A stretch of DNA of 64,000 nucleotides from Sulfurovum indicum (GTDB taxonomy: Bacteria; Campylobacterota; Campylobacteria; Campylobacterales; Sulfurovaceae), in contig NZ_CP063164.1 of NCBI RefSeq assembly GCF_014931715.1, positions 1,674,001-1,738,000 of the forward strand. Reading direction: 5' to 3'. Made by a program: the position numbers and the translations under genes. Under the pieces are notes generated by a model. It did no database searches. It was not told the origin of the DNA and worked only from the letters and a program-made list of their open reading frames with translations. Of this stretch, positions 8,589 through 17,593 are shown one piece after another. Within the stretch, counting starts at the first letter, position 1, and each line of letters starts with the position of its first letter.

Positions 8589-10658
8589 TTAGAAGTCATA
8601 TGATAGTGTAAACCCGAATGTCAAAGGATCACCCTGCTGGGTATATAGACTCTCTCCTTCAGGAAAGCCGTTATCAAAGTAGTACCCTCTGGTCTGATAG
8701 TCCGTATCAGTCAGGTTGCGTCCCCACAGGATTGCACTCCAGTTCCCATACATATACTCGATACTTGCATTCCACAGTGCATAGGGGTCAGACTTTTCAT
8801 CATGTCCGTTGGAGAAGTAGTAGCTACCTCTTCCATCAACCGAAGTCTTAAAACGCCAGTTATCAAGGAACATGTAATCCAGTCCAATACTGTACTGATA
8901 TTTTGGTGATTGTGCCGGTGCTCTTCCATCCTTGACTGTTCCGTCTACCGGATTATAAAACTCATCAAATTCAGCATGCAGCAGACCAAGACTTGCAAAA
9001 AGAAGCAGATTTTCATTTACTATATAGTCTACACTCTCTTCCAGTCCATAATAAGTACCTTTTTGTGCATTGAAAATATAGTCGGAAAACCTATCCGCAC
9101 CGGTTACAGGGTTGTAATAAGAATAATATGTCCCTACCTGTTGATCTGTCCGTTTACCATAGAAAAGATTCAATCTGTTGTGCAGTTTGCCTTGCAGATA
9201 GGTTCCATTCACACCAAGATCGATGTTCCACAGTGTTTCAGTATCATAACGTTTAGGAAGTCCGCTGCTGTCTGTTACAGGATTGAATCCACCTGGTTTA
9301 TAACCTCTTGAAAAGGTCAGATAATACAGATCCGTTTCACTTTCATGGTACTCCAAACCAATCTTCCCACCTACAAGGTTTTCCGTATCGTTGAATATAA
9401 CGCTCTCAGAATCACTGTAATCTGTCTTCCACTGTTCAAGACGAAGGCCTGTCACAAGCATCCACTTGGGTGCCACCTCAATATCAAGCTGACCGTAAAC
9501 TGCAACACTTTCTGCATCGTAATAACTTTTGAAAGGTACTGTAAGCCAAGTATAGTTCCGTACAAGGTCACTACTATACTCTCTATAGTAGGCACCGATC
9601 GTCCAGGCTGTCGAACCGTTAAAGAGCTTGCCATCCTCATCGGAAACAAGACGCAGATCGACATCAAATTGTTTCTTGGTTCTAAGATACTGGTCAGTCG
9701 AATCCCAGCCTCCATAATTCCACCCATCAGTCCAGTCCTCATCATAGCTGTACTCAAGGTCTGAGCTACTATAACTGAGTGACGTCACCATATGATAGGT
9801 ACGCTTTATCTGATAAGTTGACTCTAACGCTACTGCATCAGTTTTCTGTGTATCTTTTCCTGGCTGATCCGCTTCAGATGTTCTTGTATTAAACCTGTTG
9901 AAAGCATCATATCCATTGTTTATATCCGTGTGCATATAAGTCAGGTCTATCGTATGGTTGCCTGAGACGATCCATCGCAGTTTTCCTTTAGCTGTCAGTT
10001 CATCGATATTGTTGGTATCATCCCTGTTCAGATAGGTATTGGTAATGTAACCGTCACTTTTATTACTGTAGATCGAAAATCTTGAAAGCAGTTTATCCTC
10101 TACTATCGGTGTATTGAGCGCTATACCGAAAGCTCTAGTATTGTAGTTCCCTATAGTCGTTTCAAGATGTCCGCCCGCTTCATTCGTCGGTTCATTAGTC
10201 TCAACATTGATCACCCCTGCAAGCGCATTGGCACCGAATGTTGTTCCCTGTGGACCGCGAAGAACCTCTATCTGCTTTACGTCAAACAGTGAAGCACTCA
10301 ACGGTACATTGGAAAAATCAATTCCGTCGATAATAAGCCCTACTGAAGGGTTGACCGGTGTCTCAAACTGTCCTCTCTCTCCCATACCTCTTATCTGGAT
10401 ATACTTTGCTCTGGAAGCACCGGCAGAAAAGTTGACATTCGGTGTAGTTCCTACAACTTCAGCAAAAGGCTCGGTGACCTTGTCATAGAGTTTCTCTTCG
10501 CCGATCACGCTTACACTTGTCGCTGTCTGTGAAAGCTTTTCACTTCTGAAATCTGCCCCGATAACAATCGGATCAAGAGCAATCTCTTCTGCATAAAGCG
10601 TGCTGGCAGTCAAGATAGAGAGTGTGATACATGTGCGGGTAAAAATTGATGGTTTCAT
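8589..10658 (-). CDS. TonB-dependent outer-membrane receptor under a TPP riboswitch (probable thiamin uptake)
   Basis: This 689-residue outer-membrane receptor begins with a signal peptide ending in LYA, before EEIALDPIVI. A TonB-box-like stretch follows, then the plug domain, with QIEVLRGPQGTTFGANALAG near 130-150 as the clearest motif. A large beta-barrel follows and ends in the aromatic C-terminus (LSYDF) used for outer-membrane insertion. The mRNA leader is a TPP aptamer and the ribosome-binding site lies in a hairpin. The cargo is therefore probably thiamin or a derivative, although siderophore and cobalamin receptors share the fold. Downstream genes provide inner-membrane transport and phosphorylation. 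Confidence 0.88.
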   Translation of the reverse strand: MKPSIFTRTCITLSILTASTLYAEEIALDPIVIGADFRSEKLSQTATSVSVIGEEKLYDKVTEPFAEVVGTTPNVNFSAGASRAKYIQIRGMGERGQFETPVNPSVGLIIDGIDFSNVPLSASLFDVKQIEVLRGPQGTTFGANALAGVINVETNEPTNEAGGHLETTIGNYNTRAFGIALNTPIVEDKLLSRFSIYSNKSDGYITNTYLNRDDTNNIDELTAKGKLRWIVSGNHTIDLTYMHTDINNGYDAFNRFNTRTSEADQPGKDTQKTDAVALESTYQIKRTYHMVTSLSYSSSDLEYSYDEDWTDGWNYGGWDSTDQYLRTKKQFDVDLRLVSDEDGKLFNGSTAWTIGAYYREYSSDLVRNYTWLTVPFKSYYDAESVAVYGQLDIEVAPKWMLVTGLRLEQWKTDYSDSESVIFNDTENLVGGKIGLEYHESETDLYYLTFSRGYKPGGFNPVTDSSGLPKRYDTETLWNIDLGVNGTYLQGKLHNRLNLFYGKRTDQQVGTYYSYYNPVTGADRFSDYIFNAQKGTYYGLEESVDYIVNENLLLFASLGLLHAEFDEFYNPVDGTVKDGRAPAQSPKYQYSIGLDYMFLDNWRFKTSVDGRGSYYFSNGHDEKSDPYALWNASIEYMYGNWSAILWGRNLTDTDYQTRGYYFDNGFPEGESLYTQQGDPLTFGFTLSYDF

Positions 10659-10660
10659 TG

Positions 10661-10684
10661 TTTCTCCTGTAAATGCCGGAGAAA
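10661..10684 (-). promoter_or_regulatory. ribosome-binding-site-sequestering hairpin of the uptake operon
   Basis: On the transcript, TTTCTCC pairs perfectly with GGAGAAA around a 10-base loop. The right arm contains the AGGAG ribosome-binding site of the TonB receptor gene, whose ATG is at 10658. This fits a translational off-switch for the riboswitch just upstream. Confidence 0.75.
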
Positions 10685-10715
10685 AAGCGGTGAGAGTATA
10701 GACGACGGTCTGTTC

Positions 10716-10800
10716 ACACCACTCTTCCTTCCGCCGGTATGATCCGGTTCAAGTTCTGCGGGTGGTTATCTCAGCCTTTTAAGCGGCACCCCGAGAGTGT
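10716..10800 (-). ncRNA. TPP riboswitch (THI element), uptake operon
   Basis: The minus strand carries the conserved TPP aptamer segments in order: CTCTCGGGGTGCC, the GGCTGAGA motif, GAACTTGAACCGGATCATAC and GCGGAAGGAAGAG. The P1 arms ACTCT and AGAGT close it. It precedes the TonB receptor gene, with the sequestering hairpin between. A promoter probably lies in 10801-10843: TGTATAAAC resembles an extended -10 box and overlaps the end of thiD. High thiamin diphosphate should repress the four-gene uptake operon. Confidence 0.93.
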
Positions 10801-10843
10801 TGATAATCCGTTTATACATCACAATAGATTTGAATAGGCTTAA

Positions 10844-11653
10844 TCAAAAAATAGGTTCTTTTCTATTTGTATCAATAGTATGATACGCAAGCTGTAACGA
10901 ATCTGCCTGTTGCAGCCTTGTGTAAAGGAACTCTTTTGAGCGTTTCACACTCTCGGTAAGACTTTCTCCCTGTGCCAAACAGGTAGCGATGGCTGATGAG
11001 AGAAAACAGCCTGTTCCATGCGTATGTGTCGTTTTTACACGTTGGGTACTAAAACGGGTAATACTTGCATCTTCCACCAGATGATCTACCGCTTTTTCTT
11101 CTATGGTGTGTCCTCCTTTAAGCAGTACGTTCCGTACACCAAGATCCAAAAGTCCCTGTGCCATCTGGGGTACCTCTTTGGCTGTCCCCTTAAACTCAGA
11201 CCGTAACAGTACATTGGTTTCATTCAGGTTTGGAGTTACCAGCGTACAGAGAGGGAACAGGTCATTGACCATCATCTCAATTGCATTGTGTTCCAAAAGT
11301 ATCTGTCCGCTGGAGCTTACAAGCACAGGGTCAAGCACGACATTGCCAAGCTGATAGCGCTCAATCATCTCTGAAACAACCTTGATCAATGCAGCATTGG
11401 CAAGCATGCCTATTTTGACTGCATCGACCTTCAGATCATCCAAGAGGGTTGTAAGCTGCAGGCGAAGCATCTTGGCAGAAACTGCTTCGACTCCACTCAC
11501 ACCTTTGGAATTTTGTGCCGTAAGCGCAGTGGTTGCACTGACAGCATAGCCGTTGAGTGCATGGATCGTCTTGGTATCAATCAATATGCCCGCACCCCCA
11601 TATGGGTCAAATCCTGCGATCGTCAGAACTGTCGGAGTGTGATCAGATACCAT
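10844..11653 (-). CDS. thiD: hydroxymethylpyrimidine / HMP-phosphate kinase
   Basis: ThiD phosphorylates HMP and HMP-phosphate to the diphosphate used by ThiE. The 269-residue ribokinase-fold protein shows TIAGFDPYGGAGILID at the N-terminus, the TALTAQNS motif, VLDPVLVSSSG, TPNLNE and the C-terminal THTHGTGCFLSSAI anion hole with catalytic Cys. The ATG at 11653 overlaps the thiE stop by 11 bases, with GAGG just upstream. A longer in-frame extension to 11713 lies inside thiE and lacks family residues. It is the last gene of the biosynthetic operon. Confidence 0.93.
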   Translation of the reverse strand: MVSDHTPTVLTIAGFDPYGGAGILIDTKTIHALNGYAVSATTALTAQNSKGVSGVEAVSAKMLRLQLTTLLDDLKVDAVKIGMLANAALIKVVSEMIERYQLGNVVLDPVLVSSSGQILLEHNAIEMMVNDLFPLCTLVTPNLNETNVLLRSEFKGTAKEVPQMAQGLLDLGVRNVLLKGGHTIEEKAVDHLVEDASITRFSTQRVKTTHTHGTGCFLSSAIATCLAQGESLTESVKRSKEFLYTRLQQADSLQLAYHTIDTNRKEPIF

Positions 11654-12275
11654 AAGCCTCGAATACCCCAATAAGTGCTCCCGTCTTCTCTTTTGAAACA
11701 TTATTACCCTCAAGTACCCCTGAGATCATTGCAATCCCGCTGGCAGCTTTGGTCTGTGCAACCTCTTTGATATTGTCAATTGTAATTCCTCCTATGGCCA
11801 CCACAGGATACTCTACATGCTCTGCCCAGCGTTTCAGAAGATCTATACCGACAGGATCATAGGTCAACTCTTTTGAGATCGGTTCGAAAACCGGTCCAAT
11901 TGCAAGATACGAAGGTTCAAAACCAAGTGCAATATCGATCTCTTTGGGAGTATGGGTACTGATACCAAGACGGATACCGGCATCAAGTATAGCTTGAACA
12001 TCTGCTTCCTGAATATCTTCCTGTCCCAGATGGATACCATATGCCTGATGTTTAACAGCAAGCTCCCAGTAGTCATTGACAAAAAACCTTACATCAAATT
12101 CTCTTGATACTTTTATAGCCTCTACGATCTCATTCTCCAGCTCCATGCCCTGCATATCTTTGATACGCAGTTGTGCTGTAGTAATGCCGCACTCATAAAG
12201 CGGTCTGAGTTTTTCGGTTCTGTCTACAACCGGATAGATCCCAATCGGTCTGTCACCGCAGTCCGGAAATCGCAT
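11643..12275 (-). CDS. thiE: thiamin phosphate synthase
   Basis: ThiE joins HMP diphosphate and thiazole phosphate to make thiamin phosphate. The 210-residue TIM-barrel protein has IGIYPVVD, TAQLRIKD, VNDYWELAV, YGIHLGQED, GISTHT, AIGPVFEP and VAIGGIT, which follow the family order. The ATG at 12275 has AAGGAG six bases upstream and is clearly the start. The frame is open to 12398, but those extra codons only translate a palindromic repeat in the intergenic gap. It overlaps thiD and follows thiG by 140 bases. Confidence 0.92.
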   Translation of the reverse strand: MRFPDCGDRPIGIYPVVDRTEKLRPLYECGITTAQLRIKDMQGMELENEIVEAIKVSREFDVRFFVNDYWELAVKHQAYGIHLGQEDIQEADVQAILDAGIRLGISTHTPKEIDIALGFEPSYLAIGPVFEPISKELTYDPVGIDLLKRWAEHVEYPVVAIGGITIDNIKEVAQTKAASGIAMISGVLEGNNVSKEKTGALIGVFEAYGI

Positions 12276-12300
12276 ACGTTTCTCCTTTTGATATTCCATA

Positions 12301-12360
12301 GAGGTATCCCTTGTGGGTACCCCTCTTCCATTTTGGGCGACACAAGAGGTTGCCCCTACA
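12301..12360. repeat. palindromic repeat remnant between thiG and thiE
   Basis: The plus strand shows CCTCTT at 12322-12327 pairing with AAGAGG at 12344-12349. A second pair GGTATCCC/GGGTACC lies just outside, and the unit ends in TTGCCCCTACA. It resembles the short GC-rich intergenic palindromes ending in CCTAC that are scattered in many bacterial genomes. It breaks the spacing of the thi operon without containing a gene. Confidence 0.5.
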
Positions 12361-12415
12361 TTTTTGGTGTCTGTACAAAACATACAGCCATGACTCATTT
12401 AAAGAGCTTCCTGCA

Positions 12416-13228
12416 TTATTTGTTCTGATGCCAAAACGGTGTCCCCACCGTCGGAGTGGAAGGAGAAGCGAATTCCCGCTCCTGCATCGCTCCTGCTTCA
12501 TAACCCATACGCCCTGCTTTGACTGCCAGTGCAAACGCTTCTGCCATGCCAACAGGGTCTTGTGCCAATGCTACAGCAGAGTTAAGCAAAATACCGTCAT
12601 AGCCAAGCTCCATTGCCTCTATGGCATGGGAGGGTTTTCCTATCCCTGCATCGATAATCAGCGGCAACTCGGGAAACGCTTCACGGATAGCTTTAAGGCT
12701 ATATGGGTTCATCAGCCCTTTGCCTGAACCGATAGGCGAACCCCACGGCATCAGGATATTACATCCTGCATCAACCAGTTTTTTGGCAACAACAAGATCA
12801 TCCGTCGTATAGGGGAATACCTCAAAGCCTTCTTTGACCAGTACCTTCGCAGCCTCGACCGTCTCATAGGGATCTGGCTGAAGGTTGTACTGGTCACCTA
12901 TCACCTCCAGTTTGATCCAGTTGGTACCAAAGACTTCTCTTGCCATCTGGGCAATTGTGATCGCCTCTTTGGCAGAGTGGCACCCGGCAGTATTGGGCAG
13001 TACTTGAATATCCAACTCACGAATGATGTTCCAAAAGCCTTCACCCGCCTCTTTGTTGACCCCTTGTCTGCGCAGCGAGACTGTCACCACCTGAGCCCCA
13101 GAAGCCCTGATAGACTCTTCCATAATCGCAGGTGAAGGATAGAGTGCCGAACCGATGAACATTCTCGAGTTCAACTTCTTCCCGCCGATCTGCCAGCCGT
13201 TTTCATTTGTTTCCATCTGTTTTGTCAT
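12416..13228 (-). CDS. thiG: thiazole synthase
   Basis: ThiG forms the thiazole phosphate ring from deoxyxylulose phosphate, dehydroglycine and ThiS thiocarboxylate. The 270-residue protein has the Schiff-base lysine in WIKLEVIGD (Lys106), the PNTAGCHSA phosphate-binding motif, [11 protein letters not shown] and [11 protein letters not shown]. The ATG at 13228 follows GGAGGG by seven bases. ThiS (sulfur carrier) and ThiO (dehydroglycine source) are encoded just upstream. No thiF or thiH is present in the window, so adenylation of ThiS must be encoded elsewhere. Confidence 0.95.
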   Translation of the reverse strand: MTKQMETNENGWQIGGKKLNSRMFIGSALYPSPAIMEESIRASGAQVVTVSLRRQGVNKEAGEGFWNIIRELDIQVLPNTAGCHSAKEAITIAQMAREVFGTNWIKLEVIGDQYNLQPDPYETVEAAKVLVKEGFEVFPYTTDDLVVAKKLVDAGCNILMPWGSPIGSGKGLMNPYSLKAIREAFPELPLIIDAGIGKPSHAIEAMELGYDGILLNSAVALAQDPVGMAEAFALAVKAGRMGYEAGAMQEREFASPSTPTVGTPFWHQNK

Positions 13229-13242
13229 CTTACATCCCTCCT

Positions 13243-13267
13243 CGTTCCCATGCTTTGCGTGGGAATG
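13243..13267. repeat. palindrome between thiS and thiG
   Basis: TTCCCATGC and GCGTGGGAA form a hairpin (with G-U pairs) around a TTT loop, starting just upstream of thiG. A related, less perfect copy with TTCCCACCC and GGGGACAAGG lies at about 13291-13325. Together they fill most of the 146-base thiS-thiG gap. Confidence 0.55.
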
Positions 13268-13374
13268 CGTATTTCTGATACTGTTGAGTGTACGTTCCCA
13301 CCCTCAGTATGGGGACAAGGTACACTTCTCTATCACTATCTGTACTGTCACTAACAACTGACAAACAAAGTTTG

Positions 13375-13575
13375 TCAACCACCACAAACCGGAGCAAGTA
13401 TCTCCACCTCATCCCCCTCTTTCAATACCGTCTCCCGGTATTTATCCGATGGGATGAAGCTCATATTGACCGCCACTGCACCGATATTGCCGGTGTAGCC
13501 AAGCTGGTCCATAAGTGTAGCAACGGTTACGCTCTCTTCAAGCTCTTTACTTTCACCATTAACTGTAATATTCAT
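13375..13575 (-). CDS. thiS: sulfur carrier protein ThiS
   Basis: This 66-residue ubiquitin-like protein ends in the essential Gly-Gly (VCGG). ThiF adenylates that terminus, which then carries the thiocarboxylate sulfur to ThiG. The N-terminus MNITVNGESKEL and ILAPVCGG are typical. The ATG at 13575 has AAGGAAAAG upstream. Extension to 13617 would run into a palindromic repeat and is unlikely. It lies between thiO and thiG in the operon. Confidence 0.93.
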   Translation of the reverse strand: MNITVNGESKELEESVTVATLMDQLGYTGNIGAVAVNMSFIPSDKYRETVLKEGDEVEILAPVCGG

Positions 13576-13605
13576 TATTCTTTTCCTTTTGGAATCTAAG
13601 GCTCT

Positions 13606-13636
13606 CCTCGTTCCCATACTGAGCGCGGGAACGAGG
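13606..13636. repeat. perfect 10-bp palindrome between thiO and thiS
   Basis: CCTCGTTCCC at 13606-13615 and GGGAACGAGG at 13627-13636 are exact inverted repeats around 11 bases. The core is nearly the same as in the copies at 13243-13325, so this is a repeated unit and not a single terminator. Confidence 0.65.
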
Positions 13637-13669
13637 TAAAAACACTCGATTTATCCAAATTTAACAAAA

Positions 13670-13686
13670 GTACTGCAAAGCAGTAC
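13670..13686. repeat. short palindrome downstream of thiO
   Basis: GTACTGC and GCAGTAC form a perfect 7-bp stem with an AAA loop, followed by CTGCC. It is built like the hairpin GCATTGC-CTT-GCAATGC at 38340-38356, which is also followed by a CCTAC-like sequence. Confidence 0.5.
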
Positions 13687-13706
13687 CTGCCAACACTCTT
13701 CACCTT

Positions 13707-14816
13707 TTACGCTTCATTCTTCACTTGAAAAAGCCCTTCATTCAGGGCTTTTTCCACAATCGCCGGTGCCAGCAGATAACCATGTCTGTATAGCCCGTTG
13801 ATACGGGTCAGGCCTTTTTCATTCTCGATGCGCGGCAGGTTGTCTTTGAATGCCGGACGGCAGTTGGTCTCGGAATTGACCACACGTGCTTCTCCGAAGT
13901 TAGGATGAACCGTATAGAGTGCTGAAAGCAGTTCCATACTGGAACGTACTGAAATAGGTGAAGTATCTTCACTCTCTATTTCAGTTGCCCCGATGATATA
14001 ACGCTTGTAGCCGGTTGTTTGTGAAAGCTTACAATCCTTACAATACTCCAAGTCTATCCCTTCACAACCACTGCCTCTTGGTACGATGTAAAGTTTGTAA
14101 CGCGGATGCATCAGACGGGTTGGACGGGAGATATCAATATCATTTGATTCCACCCACATAACCTCACCGCGTACACCACGCAGGTCTTTGAAATACTCTT
14201 TGGCACCTACACCACGGGTATCGAATACCCAGTCAAACTCCTCTACACTATCTTTAGTATATACTTTGCCAGCCTCTATCTTCTCAACCGGTGTGTATTC
14301 TCTAATACTGACATTCTCATAGCGGTCAAAATAGTTGACAGAAAATGCCATGAAACGCTGTGCATCAACCAAGCCTTCACTCGGAATGTAAAAACCTTTT
14401 TGATGGGTGTACAGGTCAGGCTCAAGCTTACTGATCTTTGTTCTGTCCAATACCTCTATGGAGCCTGCAGCATCAACTTTGCGCTGAAGCATTCCGATGA
14501 AATGCTCCAGCTCCCCCATATCCTGAGGATGGGCAGTAATCACTGTACCCTTTTGCTGGTACCCGTCAAAAAGTCCTATCTCCTTAAGCAGAGCGGGCCA
14601 AAGTGCTATAGAGCGATGACCAAGCTCAAAAATGACTGACTCTGCTGTTTCCATTTCTGCAAACGGAGCAAGCATTCCTGCTGCGGTAAAACCCGCTGCT
14701 GTGACCCCCTCTTTACTGTCTTTCTCAAAAAAAGTGATCCTATGGTTACCGGATTGAAGCAGATTTAGGGCGACCACTCTTCCTACCAGTCCGGCACCTG
14801 CGATGGCGATATTCAT
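13707..14816 (-). CDS. thiO: glycine oxidase ThiO
   Basis: ThiO is a flavoprotein that oxidises glycine to the imine used by ThiG; it replaces the radical enzyme ThiH and needs oxygen. The 369-residue protein has the FAD dinucleotide fold GAGLVGRVVALNLL at 7-20, AAGFTAAGMLAPFAE, the SEGLVDAQRF region and a C-terminal NGLYRHGYLLAPAI. A cysteine-containing insertion (CEGIDLEYCKDCKL) interrupts the usual FAD-oxidase segment near residues 243-256 and contains a CxxC. The start at 14816 follows a 104-base gap from thiC that carries a palindrome. Confidence 0.88.
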   Translation of the reverse strand: MNIAIAGAGLVGRVVALNLLQSGNHRITFFEKDSKEGVTAAGFTAAGMLAPFAEMETAESVIFELGHRSIALWPALLKEIGLFDGYQQKGTVITAHPQDMGELEHFIGMLQRKVDAAGSIEVLDRTKISKLEPDLYTHQKGFYIPSEGLVDAQRFMAFSVNYFDRYENVSIREYTPVEKIEAGKVYTKDSVEEFDWVFDTRGVGAKEYFKDLRGVRGEVMWVESNDIDISRPTRLMHPRYKLYIVPRGSGCEGIDLEYCKDCKLSQTTGYKRYIIGATEIESEDTSPISVRSSMELLSALYTVHPNFGEARVVNSETNCRPAFKDNLPRIENEKGLTRINGLYRHGYLLAPAIVEKALNEGLFQVKNEA

Positions 14817-14829
14817 TCTCTCTTCCTTG

Positions 14830-14905
14830 CCATATTTTTTGGTATGTGGGAGGGAAGTATCTCATACTGTTTCCCACATCCATATTTTTGGTGTATTGAA
14901 AACAC
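14830..14905. repeat. nested palindrome flanked by direct repeats between thiC and thiO
   Basis: On the minus strand ATGTGGG and CCCACAT form an outer stem, with AGTAT-GAG-ATACT as a perfect inner hairpin. The palindrome is bordered by the near-identical direct repeats ACCAAAAATATGG and ACCAAAAAATATGG, which look like a duplicated target. A similar ACACCAAAAAT stretch borders the repeat at 12360. Confidence 0.55.
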
Positions 14906-14920
14906 ACCCTGCAATCATTT

Positions 14921-16868
<1,948 letters not shown>

Positions 16869-16933
16869 GAGTGTAATACGAGGTGAGATAAAGGCTGTTT
16901 CGAAACGAAGCTTTATCACATAAGCAGTCATTA

Positions 16934-17032
16934 CAAATCTCTTCCTTACGCCGGTATAATCCGGGTCAAGTTCAACGGGTAGACCTTTGTGGGTCTTCTC
17001 AGCCATGTCTTCCATGGCACCCCGAGAGTTTG
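16934..17032 (-). ncRNA. TPP riboswitch (THI element), biosynthetic operon
   Basis: The minus strand has CTCTCGGGGTGCC, ATGGCTGAGAAG, a variable P3-like stem (ACCCACAAAGGTCT region), TTGAACTTGACCCGGATTAT and GCGTAAGGAAGAG, in the order of the TPP aptamer. The arms CAAACTCT and AGAGATTTG close P1 with one bulged A. It leads thiC and so the whole thiC-O-S-G-E-D operon. It is the second such switch in 6.2 kb. Confidence 0.94.
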
Positions 17033-17142
17033 AAAGTCCACTATAGTCAATTAAAGATAAAATTTCTCTTAAATAACACCTGCTTTACCTAAAGATATTT
17101 GCATTATTATCTTTTACTACACATATAAAAGGAGAAGAGATC

Positions 17143-17585
17143 ATGGGAACCTAATCAACGCATCCACTCCAGAAAACATGAAGACATAAAGAACAAACGC
17201 ACCTTTCTCATCAGCTCAGGCATTGCCTCACTTGCTGCCGCACACTACCTCATCCGTGATGGTTACATGAAAGGTGACAGGCAACCCCCCGATGTCGTCC
17301 CACAAGGCAGCGTCAACCTCGCCTTCCTCAGACAGTTCGCTGAAATAGAAGGTGATTGTATCTTTACCATCGAATACTCGGTACATTCAGCCATGATGAC
17401 GATCTATAGCCTGCTGAACCTCGAAAAGAACCCTCCTAATATTCTACCCCAGCCAGTACGACATCCACGCCCTTGAAGCCGCTTCCAAAACGATGAAACC
17501 CAATGATGAAGGGATCTTGGAGAAAATCACAGAACATGTGTTGATAAAAAAGTTGGCGCATACAACGTGGAAGGGATTGATATAA
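17143..17585 (+). pseudogene. frameshifted remnant of an unidentified small gene
   Basis: An ATG with a strong AAAAGGAG site starts a frame that stops after three codons (MGT*). Shifting by one base gives a long coherent reading (PNQRIHSRKHEDIKNKR, then TFLISSGIASLAAAHYLIRD and on through GSVNLAFLRQFAEIEG) to 17476. A second shift near 17445 restores YPSQYDIHALEAASKTMK to a stop at 17583-17585. The combined product would be about 145 residues. The KRTFLISSGIASLAAAH stretch looks like a twin-arginine-type or membrane segment. I do not recognise the family. It lies tail-to-tail with the fusion helicase gene, 8 bases apart. The stretch 17041-17142 holds only AT-rich promoter-like sequence. Confidence 0.6.
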
Positions 17586-17593
17586 TCGCCATT

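Noticed and set aside
12276-12398. N-terminal extension of thiE (about 41 codons)
   Set aside because: It translates an intergenic palindromic repeat; the ATG at 12275 has a strong AAGGAG site.
17267-17476. Free-standing 69-residue gene
   Set aside because: The reading continues upstream without a start and downstream only after a frameshift, so it is part of a broken gene.
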